Assembly: GCA_051748085.1 (NCBI GenBank)
Contig: JBNJHA010000005.1
Span: 1-64,000 of the forward strand
Length of the DNA: 64,000 nt
Direction of reading: 5' to 3'
DNA from: CAYNNQ01 sp051748085
Lineage (GTDB): Bacteria; Desulfobacterota; Desulfovibrionia; Desulfovibrionales; Desulfonatronovibrionaceae
Made by a program: the position numbers and the translations under genes. Shown here in pieces: positions 25,381-34,369 of the stretch; the stretch's first letter is position 1; every line of letters begins with the position of its first letter. The notes below the pieces were generated by a model. It was not told the DNA's origin and ran no database searches. It worked only from the letters and a program-made list of their open reading frames with translations.

Positions 25381-26145
25381 TCAGTCCTCTTCCATTCCCA
25401 GATAGGCCTCGATGACCCTGGGGTTGTTCTGCACTTCCTCGGGAGTCCCCCGGGCGATAAGGGCGCCGTGTTCCAGAACGATTATATTTTCACAAACGCG
25501 CATAACCAGGCTCATATCGTGCTCAATGAGTAAAACAGTAATCCCGCGGCGCTTTATCTCTTTTATCAAACGGACCAGGTCGCTTGTTTCCTGGACATTC
25601 ATCCCGCCCGCCGGTTCGTCCAGAACAATAAGCCGGGGTCTGGAGGCCAGCGCCCGGGCAATCTCCAGCAAACGCTGGTTGCCGTAAGAAAGATTTTTGG
25701 CCTTATTGCCGGCCTGTTCCGACAGCCCGACAAATTCCAGTTCATGCAAAGCCACTTTAAGATTTTCCCGCTCTTCTTTTCTTTGGCCCGGAGTGCGGAA
25801 CATGGAAGCAAAAATACCGGAACGCATCCGGGGATGACAGCCGGCCAGCACATTCTCGATGACCGGCATATTGGGAAAAAGACGTATGGTCTGAAAGGTG
25901 CGGGCAATGCCCAGGGAGACAATCTTATGCGTGGGCATGCCCACAACGGATTTGTCATTGAAATGAATCTCGCCCATGTCCGGCCGATAATTCCCGGAAA
26001 TCAAGTTGAATACCGTTGTTTTTCCTGCTCCGTTTGGTCCAATCATGCCCATGACCGTGCCGTTTTCCAGTTCAAAATCGACATCGTTCACTGCCATGAG
26101 CCCCCCGAACGATTTTGTCAGGTTGCGAACGCTCAAAAGAGTCAT
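25381..26145 (-). CDS. livG: branched-chain amino acid ABC transporter ATPase LivG
   Basis: 254-residue ABC ATPase. It contains Walker A GPNGAGKTTVFNLISG, GIARTFQTIRLFPNMPVIENV, the signature LSYGNQRLLEIARAL, Walker B LIVLDEPAGGMN and the LivG-type insert GCHPRMRSGIF. It pairs with LivF in the inner-membrane complex. Its start overlaps the livM stop by four bases, indicating translational coupling. Confidence 0.94.
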   Translation of the reverse strand: MTLLSVRNLTKSFGGLMAVNDVDFELENGTVMGMIGPNGAGKTTVFNLISGNYRPDMGEIHFNDKSVVGMPTHKIVSLGIARTFQTIRLFPNMPVIENVLAGCHPRMRSGIFASMFRTPGQRKEERENLKVALHELEFVGLSEQAGNKAKNLSYGNQRLLEIARALASRPRLIVLDEPAGGMNVQETSDLVRLIKEIKRRGITVLLIEHDMSLVMRVCENIIVLEHGALIARGTPEEVQNNPRVIEAYLGMEED

Positions 26146-27098
26146 AGCCGGGAGTCTCCTTTTTTCAGCTTTTCCAGATTATATTTGCGCGGTATCGGAG
26201 CGAGTATGCCGGCCGGGCGAAAAATCATCATCGCGACCATGGCCGCGCCGAATATGAGCATCCGGGCACTGGCAAATTCCCGGAAAATCTCGGGCAACCC
26301 GACGATCAGAAAAGCGCCCAGAATAACCCCGGGAATACTGCCTGAGCCGCCGAGAATGACAATGGTGAAATACAGGACCGACTCCCAGAAAGTAAACGAT
26401 TCCGGCGAGATGATAGTCATCTTGGACGCGTAAATATTGCCGACCATTCCGGCCCAGAAAGCTCCAAGGACAAAGGCGACCAGTTTATAATGACTCGTAT
26501 TAACACCGTTTCCTTCGGCTGCCAGTTCATCTTCCTTTATATAGTTCAGCGCCCGTCCGAACCTGGAATCCTCAAGCTTGCGAAACAAAAATACACTTAC
26601 AGCCAGGAAGACCCATATATAATAAAAGAAGTAATTCGGACGGCTGATGGTCAATCCGAATAAATCCGGACGGCTGATCCCGAAAATTCCGTTTGCCCCC
26701 CCGGTCAGGCCGAAAATATTATTTATCAGCGCAATGCGCACTATTTCCACTATTCCGATGGTGACAATAAGCAGGTAGTCGCCGCGAAGATGAATAATGG
26801 GCCTGGCCACCAATGCGGCGAAAAGAGCGGCTGCAGCACCGCTTAGCGGCAGGAGCCAGATAACCGGGATCTGCAAAGCGGTATTCATGATCGCCGTGAC
26901 GTAGGCGCCAACGGCAAAAAACGCGGCATGTCCCATGTGAAACAGCCCGGTGTGGCCGAGAATAAAATTCAGACTGAGTCCCAGAACTGCATACAGGCCA
27001 ATATTATTTAAGACCTCCAGCCAGTATAAATTCAGGAAGGCGGGACAAATGGCCATTACAACCGCGAACGCGCCGTATATCATGTAATTTTTGTTCAT
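26142..27098 (-). CDS. livM: branched-chain amino acid ABC transporter permease LivM
   Basis: 318-residue permease with about nine membrane segments. Typical stretches are LGLSLNFILGHTGLFHMGHAAFFAVGAY, LRGDYLLIVTIGIVEIVRI, LTGGANGIFGI, and VLYFTIVILGGSGSIPGVILGAF, the EAA-like loop contacting the ATPase. It forms the channel together with LivH. It starts four bases after the livH stop and overlaps livG by four bases. Confidence 0.93.
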   Translation of the reverse strand: MNKNYMIYGAFAVVMAICPAFLNLYWLEVLNNIGLYAVLGLSLNFILGHTGLFHMGHAAFFAVGAYVTAIMNTALQIPVIWLLPLSGAAAALFAALVARPIIHLRGDYLLIVTIGIVEIVRIALINNIFGLTGGANGIFGISRPDLFGLTISRPNYFFYYIWVFLAVSVFLFRKLEDSRFGRALNYIKEDELAAEGNGVNTSHYKLVAFVLGAFWAGMVGNIYASKMTIISPESFTFWESVLYFTIVILGGSGSIPGVILGAFLIVGLPEIFREFASARMLIFGAAMVAMMIFRPAGILAPIPRKYNLEKLKKGDSRL

Positions 27099-27102
27099 TC
27101 TC

Positions 27103-28008
27103 CTACACCTTTTCCGCGACTCTTTCGCCGAGCAGTCCAGTCGGCCGGATAATCAGAATCAAAATCAGGACAAAAAAAGCAATCGCGTCTTTCCAGGCCA
27201 TGGACAGATAGGCCGCGCCGAGGGCCTCGATAACCCCCAGTAAAAGTCCGCCGACCATGGCTCCGGGAATATTTCCGATTCCCCCCAGAATAGCAGCGAT
27301 AAAAGCCTTTAATCCGTACATCCAGCCCATGGTAAAATTTATCTGTCCGTAATACATGCCGACCATGACTCCGGCCGCACCGCCCAGGGCCGGACCAATG
27401 AGAAAAACTATGCTTATAACCCGGTTCACGTTGATGCCCATGAGCTTTGCCGCCCCCTGGTCAATGGCTGCCGCCCGGATGGCGGTCCCGGTCTTGGTCT
27501 TTTGCACGAACAGATACAGGCCGATCATGAGCACTATCGAGGAAAGCAGAATTATAATCCGGATTAAGGGTATTTCCAGGCCGAATATGTTTACTGCCAT
27601 TTTGGGCAGTATGTCGTGCGGATAAACGCGGAATTTGGCACCATAGATAAGCATGACCGCGTTTTGAAAAAATATGGAGGCACCAAGAGCAGAGACAACT
27701 GCCGCCAATCGGTCCGCGTTGCGCAGCGGTTTGTACGCGACTCTCTCCAGAACTACTCCGACCACGGCCACCAAGCCCATGACCATTACGGCCAGAACCA
27801 GAATGCCGGCCACTGGGCCCAATTTGGCGGTCAGACCCATGGCGGTCAGCAGGGTAAGCCCCAAATACGCGCCGATGGTAAACAGATCTCCGTGCGCGAA
27901 ATTGATGAGTTTAAGTACTCCGTAAACCATGGTGTAGCCAAGCGCGATCAGGGCGTATATGCCGCCGATGGCCAGGCCGTTGGTGAGTTGCTGAAAGAAT
28001 AATTCCAT
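27103..28008 (-). CDS. livH: branched-chain amino acid ABC transporter permease LivH
   Basis: 301-residue permease. It shows LTNGLAIGGIYALIALGYTMVYGVLKLINFAHGD at the N terminus, ERVAYKPLRNADRL, and FIAAILGGIGNIPGAMVGGLLLGV as the EAA-like loop; about eight membrane helices. It lies 208 bases downstream of livK, an interval with a stable hairpin and a repeat fragment, which may lower its expression relative to the binding protein. Confidence 0.93.
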   Translation of the reverse strand: MELFFQQLTNGLAIGGIYALIALGYTMVYGVLKLINFAHGDLFTIGAYLGLTLLTAMGLTAKLGPVAGILVLAVMVMGLVAVVGVVLERVAYKPLRNADRLAAVVSALGASIFFQNAVMLIYGAKFRVYPHDILPKMAVNIFGLEIPLIRIIILLSSIVLMIGLYLFVQKTKTGTAIRAAAIDQGAAKLMGINVNRVISIVFLIGPALGGAAGVMVGMYYGQINFTMGWMYGLKAFIAAILGGIGNIPGAMVGGLLLGVIEALGAAYLSMAWKDAIAFFVLILILIIRPTGLLGERVAEKV

Positions 28009-28058
28009 AATGGACCTCTTGGACCCGGATGCTTTTAGCAGCCTGTTAAATTATTTTT

Positions 28059-28115
28059 AAGCTATTCAGAATCTTAAAAAGTTCATCGGATTATTTGCGT
28101 TTATTTGCTGCAGGA
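28059..28115 (+). repeat. dispersed repeat, degenerate copy
   Basis: GCTATTCAGAATCTTAAAAA, then GTTCATCGGATTATTTGCG and TTTGCTGCAGGA. It lies inside the liv operon between livK and livH. Confidence 0.55.
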
Positions 28116-28174
28116 CGCAAAATCACACCCGCTCTCTGGTCATTTGATTCATCAACGCCTGCAGGCAATAGTAA

Positions 28175-28204
28175 CGCGCCGAACACTAAAAAATATTCGG
28201 CGCG
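28175..28204 (-). promoter_or_regulatory. intra-operon hairpin after livK
   Basis: Perfect nine-base stem CGCGCCGAA with TTCGGCGCG around a 12-base loop, 13 bases past the livK stop and without a following U-tract. In such operons a hairpin here commonly stabilises the binding-protein mRNA or causes partial termination, giving more LivK than transporter. Confidence 0.7.
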
Positions 28205-28216
28205 GCAAAGGGGTCT

Positions 28217-29353
28217 CTATTTCGGCTGCAGGTCAAACTCGCCCTGGGCGTTCACTTCATACAGACGGTACAGATCGCCTATACGGTCGCCCTCGTTGTT
28301 AAAGGAAATTTTACCGGTAAGTCCGGGCATTTGCTCCAGATCTTCATGCAGATATTTGGCCAGGACATCCGGATCCGTGGATTTTGTATTTTTTATGGCC
28401 GTAGTGATTGCCAGAAAGCAGTCACCGGACAAAACGGCCCAGACCGATCCGGGCTTGGAATCATACTGCTTTACGTAAGCCGAGAGAAAATCATCCGCCT
28501 CCGGAGTGTCCAAATCCTGAGGAACTGGCGGGCTCAGAAAATAAAAACCCTGGGCGGCATCCTTGCCGGCGATTTTAACCAGATCGGGATTATTAGTCGC
28601 GTCACCGCCAAGAAAGGGAACATCCCAATTCATTTCCTTTTTTTGCCGCAAAAGCATGCCGGCTTCCGGATAATATCCGGTAAAAAAGACAACATCCGGT
28701 TTGGAAGACTTCATTGTGGTCAGCATGGAAGTATAATCCCTTTCCCCGGCTGTCAGGGCGTTGAAAAAAACAACGTCCGCCTTGCCCTGTTTTTCCAGAA
28801 GTTTCTTGGCTTCGTCCGCCAGCCCCTTGGCGTAAGTAGTGTTGTCGTGCAGGATCGCCACCCGCTTAAACCCCATATCGTTAAGTGTCTTGACCGCTAC
28901 CTTGCCCTGTTCATCATCGCGCGGGCAGGTCCTGAAAAATTTATCCAGCCCTTTTTGCGTGAGTCGAATGGCTGTGGAACCGTTGGCTAACTGAATAATG
29001 CCGGATTCATCATAAATATTTTGCGTCGCTTCGGTTACCGAGGAACCATAAGTTCCGATTACAGCGACTATCCCCTGGGTTGTCAGTCTTTGTGCCGCCA
29101 ATGCCGCTGTACGCGGATCGCCGCCGTCGTCCTGGACAATAATTTCCACTTCCCGGCCGAGCAATCCGCCTTTTTCATTGATGTCATCCGCCAGTAGTTG
29201 AACGATTTGTTTCATGTCCTGGCCTTCACTGGCCCAGGAACCGGTAAGCGGACACATAAGGCCTATCTTGATGGTTTCGGCAACTGCCATGCCGGCTGAA
29301 AAGACCATGATCAAGGCTCCGAGAATTGTCAAACCGATAAATTTTCTCACCAT
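28217..29353 (-). CDS. livK: branched-chain amino acid ABC transporter binding protein
   Basis: Periplasmic receptor of 378 residues with signal peptide (MVRKFIGLTILGALIMVFSA, cleavage after AVA) and mature part starting ETIKIGLMCPLTGSWASEG. The Periplasmic_binding_6 fold is recognised from QLLADDINEKGGLLGR, DDGGDPRTAALAAQRL, VIGTYGSSVTEAT and FRTCPRDDEQGKVA. It binds leucine, valine, isoleucine or a related amino acid; exact ligand not determinable. Shine-Dalgarno TTAGGAGG is excellent. It heads the operon livKHMGF. A small hairpin lies in the leader at 29396. Confidence 0.93.
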   Translation of the reverse strand: MVRKFIGLTILGALIMVFSAGMAVAETIKIGLMCPLTGSWASEGQDMKQIVQLLADDINEKGGLLGREVEIIVQDDGGDPRTAALAAQRLTTQGIVAVIGTYGSSVTEATQNIYDESGIIQLANGSTAIRLTQKGLDKFFRTCPRDDEQGKVAVKTLNDMGFKRVAILHDNTTYAKGLADEAKKLLEKQGKADVVFFNALTAGERDYTSMLTTMKSSKPDVVFFTGYYPEAGMLLRQKKEMNWDVPFLGGDATNNPDLVKIAGKDAAQGFYFLSPPVPQDLDTPEADDFLSAYVKQYDSKPGSVWAVLSGDCFLAITTAIKNTKSTDPDVLAKYLHEDLEQMPGLTGKISFNNEGDRIGDLYRLYEVNAQGEFDLQPK

Positions 29354-29395
29354 TTATGCCTCCTAACTGCTAGAAAAGTTAAAAACTCCAGACCA

Positions 29396-29415
29396 TGCCT
29401 TTTCACAGAAAGGCA
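29396..29415 (-). other. small hairpin in livK leader
   Basis: Seven-base perfect stem TGCCTTT/AAAGGCA around a six-base loop about 45 bases upstream of the livK start codon. No known RNA motif recognised. Confidence 0.4.
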
Positions 29416-29552
29416 CTTCTGCAATACGAGCTCATTGCATATACAAAATCAGGCTCCAAATCAATGCATAATTCGGTATTTAGCCGCAAATAGATTGCCT
29501 AGCCCCGCACCTCGTTTATTCTTCCTTTTATCCATGTTTCCAGCCGTTGGCC

Positions 29553-29582
29553 AAAAAAAACCCGCTCCTGGGAGCGGGTTTT
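29553..29582 (-). terminator. intrinsic terminator after qmoC
   Basis: On the minus strand, AAAACCCGCTC and GAGCGGGTTTT form an 11-base stem with a four-base loop, running into eight T residues, 24 bases after the qmoC stop. The stem is also flanked by a T-run on the plus strand. It closes the apr-qmo transcription unit and separates it from livK. Confidence 0.88.
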
Positions 29583-29605
29583 TAATATTCTGTACAGACA
29601 AAAGG

Positions 29606-30751
29606 TTACTCACTCGGTCCCTTGCGCCCGATCTGATGCGCGTAGGCCAAAGCAACCGTCCGATAGACCAGATGAGCCAGCTTGCTCCAGGGCAGATAAG
29701 CAATCAGCATGAATACGGAAATCAAGTGCAGATAGTACATGGGATAGGCCAGGGCCGGCAAAGCGGCAAGGCGCAGAATCTCGCACAAGATTCCGGTGAC
29801 AGCTATAACCCATATGACGCCGATCAAATACCAGTCATAAAATGAACTGCGCTGCTTCGCGGGATCATAATCCAAACGCATGCGGGTAATCAGGGTCAAG
29901 CCGACCACAAGAGCGATGGCTCCAAGGTTGGCCAGTATCTTGATCGGATTCCACAGGGCCAGGGGCGTATGCATTTGATGACCTATAAGCAAGCCTCCCC
30001 AATGGCCGACCGCGATTATGCTCGTGACCACGAAAAGGGCGATAAAACCGTAAAAAAGCCAAAGATGACCGGGATAACGGTCTTTGTTGGACGCGCAATC
30101 CTTAAACTTGCTGTGAGTCAGTATCTGGTCCTTGATCACGACATACAAAGATTTCCAGATGCTTGGCGCGTCTTCGCCCGGAACCTGCCCCGATTCCCTG
30201 AATGAGGCCAGCAATTTACTGATGGCGCTTGCAAAGGAAAAAATGACAAAGACAGCGACCAGGCCGAACACCGGATCGATGGTATAGTCACCCGGAAAAA
30301 CCTTGCCGTAAATGACTTCGCCGGCGGGAATGGAAAGCCCGGTGGTAAAGCCCCAGATAATGAGGTAAATCAAGGCCGGAATGGCGAACAGGATGGGCAG
30401 GTATTTTGATGAACTCATCCATTTGCCGAAAACTGCCGGTTTGGCCAGAGAGCGATAGGCCATATTACGCAGGGAGGCCAGTACATCGCCGGGATTGGCC
30501 CCGCGCGGGCAAAGATCCGAACATTCTCCGCAATTATGACACAGCCAGATATCTATATCGTTGACCAGTTTGTCCTTCATCCCCCATTGGGCCCAGATCA
30601 TTTCCTTGCGCGGAAAAGGATTCTTTTCCGGGGATAAGGGACAGACAACGCTGCAGGTTGCGCATTGGTAGCATTTTTTAAGCGATTCGCCACCGGCAGC
30701 CTGCAGATCCTCTATAAACTTTACATTTGGATCTACTTTTAATGCAGCCAT
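29606..30751 (-). CDS. qmoC: quinone-interacting membrane-bound oxidoreductase subunit QmoC
   Basis: Membrane subunit of 381 residues that links AprBA to the menaquinone pool. Residues 1-110 form a HdrC-like 2x[4Fe-4S] domain with CYQCATCSVVCPLSPEKNP and CHNCGECSDLCPRGANPGDV; residues 115-360 form a NarI/HdrE-like haem b domain with six membrane helices and several membrane histidines. This HdrC-HdrE fusion is diagnostic for QmoC. It starts 12 bases after qmoB and is the last gene before a strong terminator. No qmoD-like gene follows. Confidence 0.94.
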   Translation of the reverse strand: MAALKVDPNVKFIEDLQAAGGESLKKCYQCATCSVVCPLSPEKNPFPRKEMIWAQWGMKDKLVNDIDIWLCHNCGECSDLCPRGANPGDVLASLRNMAYRSLAKPAVFGKWMSSSKYLPILFAIPALIYLIIWGFTTGLSIPAGEVIYGKVFPGDYTIDPVFGLVAVFVIFSFASAISKLLASFRESGQVPGEDAPSIWKSLYVVIKDQILTHSKFKDCASNKDRYPGHLWLFYGFIALFVVTSIIAVGHWGGLLIGHQMHTPLALWNPIKILANLGAIALVVGLTLITRMRLDYDPAKQRSSFYDWYLIGVIWVIAVTGILCEILRLAALPALAYPMYYLHLISVFMLIAYLPWSKLAHLVYRTVALAYAHQIGRKGPSE

Positions 30752-30763
30752 TTAATAATCCTC

Positions 30764-32965
30764 CTAGAAGCCCTTGTACGGGTTTGGACCAAATTCTTCG
30801 ACCCTCTCGATGAAGCTGTCAATTATTTCCGGAATCCTGTCGTAGTCGTCAATGGCCACTTCTTCCTGATGTACCCTCTCGGCCTCTACCTGCAGTCTTT
30901 CCAGGGTTTCCCCGATATTGGTCATTCTCTGACTGCAAAGTTCGCTGCCCTTCATGAAATGGCACTGATAGTCGTCACCGAACTTACAGCCCAAAAGCAG
31001 AACACCGTCGATTCCCTTGGACATGGATTCCGCGATCCACTGCGTGTTGACCGATCCAAGACAGCGCACCGGGATAAACCGTACGGACGAGGACCATTTT
31101 TTCTTGCGCATGGCGGCCATGTCCAGAGCCGGATAGGCATCGTTCTCGCAGACAAGAACCAGAAAGCGGTAGCCACCTTCTTCTTCGTCTTCGGGGACTT
31201 CGATCTGGCCGATCATTTCATTGAGCATGGATACTGAATAATTATCAAAGGAAATTACCCGTTCCGGACAGGCTCCCATGCAGGTTCCGCAGCGGCGGCA
31301 GCGTGTGGGATTGGGCATCGGAGTACCCTTTTCATCCTCGTCCAGCGCTCCGAAGGGACATTCCTCGGTGCACCGCTTACACTGCGTGCAGCGGACCATA
31401 TTAAACTTGGGATAGGTCAGGTCACCCGAACGCGGGTGGACGGCCATGCCCCGGTTGGTGCTTTCAATACACTGGACCGCCTTTAAAGCGGCCCCGGCCG
31501 CATCATCCTCGGCCGTGGACAGACTCATCGGCTGCCGCACGCAACCCGCGGCGTAAACACCGGTTCTCCTGGTTTCATAGGGAAAACATATATAGTTTGA
31601 ATCCGCGAAACCGTTGAAAAGTTCCAGGTCCGGTATCTGCTGCCCCTGGCGATAGGCCAGTTTCAGGGTTCCGTTCTCAAAGGTGTCTTCGGCTGTGGTC
31701 GGAACCATTCCCACGGTCAGAACCAGAATGTCGACCTCGACTTCCAGGTCCTCGCCGATAAGGGTATCCCCAACTCTGACCAGAACCTTGCCGTTTTCTC
31801 CTTCGCTTACTTCCTGTATCTCCGCCTTGGTCAAAAATATACCCGGGTCATCCTGGGCGGCCTGGTAATAATTTTCGTAAACGCCGGGGGTCCGCATGTC
31901 CTTGTAAAAAATATAAGCCTTGGCTTCCGGATCCTTCTCACGGATATACCCGGCCTGCTTAAGCGATGTCATGCAGCATACGGATGAACAATACGGCAGA
32001 TGCTCCGGATCACGCTGTCCGGCGCATTGAATAAAGGCAACGCTCTGAGCCGGCGCATCATCGGAAGGACGCTTGATAGCACCGGTTGCGGCCATTTCCT
32101 CGAACTGGACATTGGTAATGACATTTTTTGACTTACCATATCCCAAGTGCCCGAGATTGCCGGCATCATAAGGTTTCCATCCTGTCGCAAGCACGACGGA
32201 GCCGACGTCCAGGACCTGTTCTTCTTCACCGGACTTTACGGTTGCCTTATACATGCCGGGAGCACCGCCCAGATTTTCCAGAGTCGTGCCGGTCAAGACC
32301 TTGATCTTGTCATTGTTTTCAACCTTGGCGATCAAACCCTTAATTTGCGGGGTTTGCGGCTGAGTGTAGGGGAATTTATACGGCAGCTGCTTGTACATCC
32401 GGGTTGCAAATCCCCCCAGATTTTCCTCTTTTTCAACCAGAACCACATCATAGCCCATGGACGCCGCGTTTTCCGCGGCGTTAAGACCGGTATGGCCGCC
32501 GCCAAGGACAAGTATGGCCTTGCTCACTTCCGGAATATCCGGTTCCGGGGGCGCGGTTTTTTCCAATCTGGTCACGCCCATCTTGATATAATCCTGAAGC
32601 ATCATCGTCAGACTGTTAGCTTCCAGATCAGTTTCTTCCAGCGGCGGCAACCCTTCAGGTTCTTTAAAACTCCAGACTGCCAGCTCCCGGATATTGACCC
32701 GTTCCACAGGAATTTCCGGACCGAAATCAAATACATCCCACATGACCCGTGGAGAACAGGCGGCAACACAAACACCGTCTATATTGCCCTCTTCAATGTC
32801 CTTCTTGATTTCCGCCACCCCTTCGCTTCCGCACAGAAAGGGGAGCTTCTTAATCAATGCCGGGCAGACCTCATCATCAACATGCTCTTCGAGCTGTTCA
32901 AAGTCTATGTCCTGCTCGCCGATGTCACAACCGGTGCAGATATATACTCCAATCTTCTCAGGCAT
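30764..32965 (-). CDS. qmoB: Qmo complex subunit QmoB (HdrA-like flavoprotein with MvhD domain)
   Basis: 733 residues. Starts with a short CTGCD segment, then an FAD-binding Rossmann fold ILVLGGGHTGLNAAENAAS, VVLATGWKPYDAGNLGHLGYG, and YCSSVCCMTSLKQAGYIRE. Two ferredoxin clusters follow: CTQCKRCTEECPFGALDED and CRRCGTCMGACPERVISFD. The C-terminal 140 residues are an MvhD-like [2Fe-2S] domain with FLVLVCENDAYPALD, VRCLGSVNTQWI and LLLGCKFGDDYQCHF. It transfers electrons within Qmo, facing the cytoplasm and AprBA. It lies six bases after qmoA and 12 before qmoC. Confidence 0.94.
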   Translation of the reverse strand: MPEKIGVYICTGCDIGEQDIDFEQLEEHVDDEVCPALIKKLPFLCGSEGVAEIKKDIEEGNIDGVCVAACSPRVMWDVFDFGPEIPVERVNIRELAVWSFKEPEGLPPLEETDLEANSLTMMLQDYIKMGVTRLEKTAPPEPDIPEVSKAILVLGGGHTGLNAAENAASMGYDVVLVEKEENLGGFATRMYKQLPYKFPYTQPQTPQIKGLIAKVENNDKIKVLTGTTLENLGGAPGMYKATVKSGEEEQVLDVGSVVLATGWKPYDAGNLGHLGYGKSKNVITNVQFEEMAATGAIKRPSDDAPAQSVAFIQCAGQRDPEHLPYCSSVCCMTSLKQAGYIREKDPEAKAYIFYKDMRTPGVYENYYQAAQDDPGIFLTKAEIQEVSEGENGKVLVRVGDTLIGEDLEVEVDILVLTVGMVPTTAEDTFENGTLKLAYRQGQQIPDLELFNGFADSNYICFPYETRRTGVYAAGCVRQPMSLSTAEDDAAGAALKAVQCIESTNRGMAVHPRSGDLTYPKFNMVRCTQCKRCTEECPFGALDEDEKGTPMPNPTRCRRCGTCMGACPERVISFDNYSVSMLNEMIGQIEVPEDEEEGGYRFLVLVCENDAYPALDMAAMRKKKWSSSVRFIPVRCLGSVNTQWIAESMSKGIDGVLLLGCKFGDDYQCHFMKGSELCSQRMTNIGETLERLQVEAERVHQEEVAIDDYDRIPEIIDSFIERVEEFGPNPYKGF

Positions 32966-32971
32966 TGTGAC

Positions 32972-34216
32972 TTACCTCCTCACCTTTTGGATAGCTTTCA
33001 GGGCCGCCCCGGTTGCAGTTTCAGCCGAAGTCACGACATCGAGCGGCATCTTGGCGCATCCGGCCGCAAACACCCCGTTGTCCTCTCCGCTGATTACAAA
33101 ACCTTCCTCATCCAGCTCCGCCTGAACAGGCAGTTTTTCTCCGGCAACAGTCGGCTGCATGCCGGTGGCCAGAACGACCAAATCAAATTTTTCTTCTTTT
33201 TTCAATCCGGCGATTATATCTTCAGCGGTAACTATTACATCGCCGCTGGACGCCTCTTCTTCCACTTTGGCCACTTTACCCTTGACCATTTTTATTTTCT
33301 CATCTTCCTGAATATTCTGCAAAAACTTTTCATAGCGTCCCGGAGCCCGCAAATCTATATAATAAATAACGATTTCCGCTTCCGGATATTGCTCCCGGAT
33401 ATAGGTACACTGCTTTAGTGACGCCATGCAGCAGATATATGAACAAAACGTCAAATGGTTTTGATCTCTGGAGCCCGCACATTGGACAAAGGCGATTCTC
33501 TGCGGCTCCTTGCTGTCCGAAGGACGCAGCACCTTGCCCTCTGTCGGGCCGCTGGGTGCCGCCAGACGTTCCATCTGCATGTTGTTTATGACATTTTTAA
33601 TTTCGCCCGCACCTAGATTGGTCAAATTGGTCACATCGTATGGTTTCCAGCCCGTGGCCCAGATAACCGAACCGACATTCAGGGTAATTTCCTTTTCTTT
33701 TTCTTCCAGGTCGATTGCCTCGTACGGGCAGGCATCAACGCATTTGGCACACGAAGTCCCCTGGCACACGGATTCATCTATTACGTAGCGCATGGGCATG
33801 GCCATCGGATGCGGCTGATATATCGCCTTTGTCTCCCCAAGACCAAAATCAAAATCACTGTTTCGAGTGGCCGGACAAACCTCAACACACTTGCCGCAGG
33901 CGGTACAGTTGGTGTTAACAAAACGCGGTTTGATTTTTAGTTTTGCCTCGTAATTTCCGGATTCTCCACTAACGGAAACAACTTCCGACATGGTGAAATA
34001 TTTTACATTCGGGTTCTTTTTAATACGCTGGAAATTGATTTCCAGCCCGCAGGTCGGGGGGCAAAGCTTTGGGAAATAATGCTTTAATTGCGTGACCCGG
34101 CCTCCCAGATACGGTTCCTTTTCAACAATGTACACCTCGTAGCCGACTTCCGCTGCCTCCAGGGCGGCAGTGATCCCACTGAATCCGCCTCCGACAACCA
34201 GGATACTATTGGACAT
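32972..34216 (-). CDS. qmoA: Qmo complex subunit QmoA (HdrA-like flavoprotein)
   Basis: 414-residue soluble flavoprotein of the HdrA type. FAD-binding motif ILVVGGGFSGITAALEAAEVG at the start (family Rossmann GxGxxG variant), YFPKLCPPTCGLEINF, ferredoxin clusters CTACGKCVEVCPATRN and CQGTSCAKCVDACPYEAID, VIWATGWKPYDVTNL and FCSYICCMASLKQCTYIRE. With QmoB and QmoC it couples quinone and APS reductase. Start codon follows GGGAGGAAAAT. It is preceded by an 11-base hairpin after aprA. Confidence 0.93.
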   Translation of the reverse strand: MSNSILVVGGGFSGITAALEAAEVGYEVYIVEKEPYLGGRVTQLKHYFPKLCPPTCGLEINFQRIKKNPNVKYFTMSEVVSVSGESGNYEAKLKIKPRFVNTNCTACGKCVEVCPATRNSDFDFGLGETKAIYQPHPMAMPMRYVIDESVCQGTSCAKCVDACPYEAIDLEEKEKEITLNVGSVIWATGWKPYDVTNLTNLGAGEIKNVINNMQMERLAAPSGPTEGKVLRPSDSKEPQRIAFVQCAGSRDQNHLTFCSYICCMASLKQCTYIREQYPEAEIVIYYIDLRAPGRYEKFLQNIQEDEKIKMVKGKVAKVEEEASSGDVIVTAEDIIAGLKKEEKFDLVVLATGMQPTVAGEKLPVQAELDEEGFVISGEDNGVFAAGCAKMPLDVVTSAETATGAALKAIQKVRR

Positions 34217-34260
34217 ATTTTCCTCCCTGATTTATAGCCTGATACTCTCTATGTGAAAAT

Positions 34261-34314
34261 GGCCTAAGCCCAAACTAGCCCCTTTGCCTTTTCGGGCCGG
34301 CTTTGGCTTAGACC
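34261..34314 (-). other. long-range hairpin in qmoA leader
   Basis: GGCCTAAGCC pairs with GGCTTAGACC (nine of ten) across a 34-base loop that itself contains GC-rich complementary segments. It lies between the aprA hairpin and qmoA and might be a processing or stability element. Confidence 0.4.
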
Positions 34315-34333
34315 ATCCAGCATTATAATATAA

Positions 34334-34360
34334 GGCTGCGGGCCTTAACGGCCCGCAGCC
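34334..34360 (-). terminator. hairpin between aprA and qmoA
   Basis: Perfect 11-base stem GGCTGCGGGCC/GGCCCGCAGCC with a five-base loop, ten bases after the aprA stop. The following transcript is AT-rich (TTATATTATAAT) rather than a pure U-run, so partial termination or mRNA stabilisation is likelier than complete stop, allowing AprBA to exceed Qmo in amount. Confidence 0.75.
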
Positions 34361-34369
34361 ATGTTCTCT

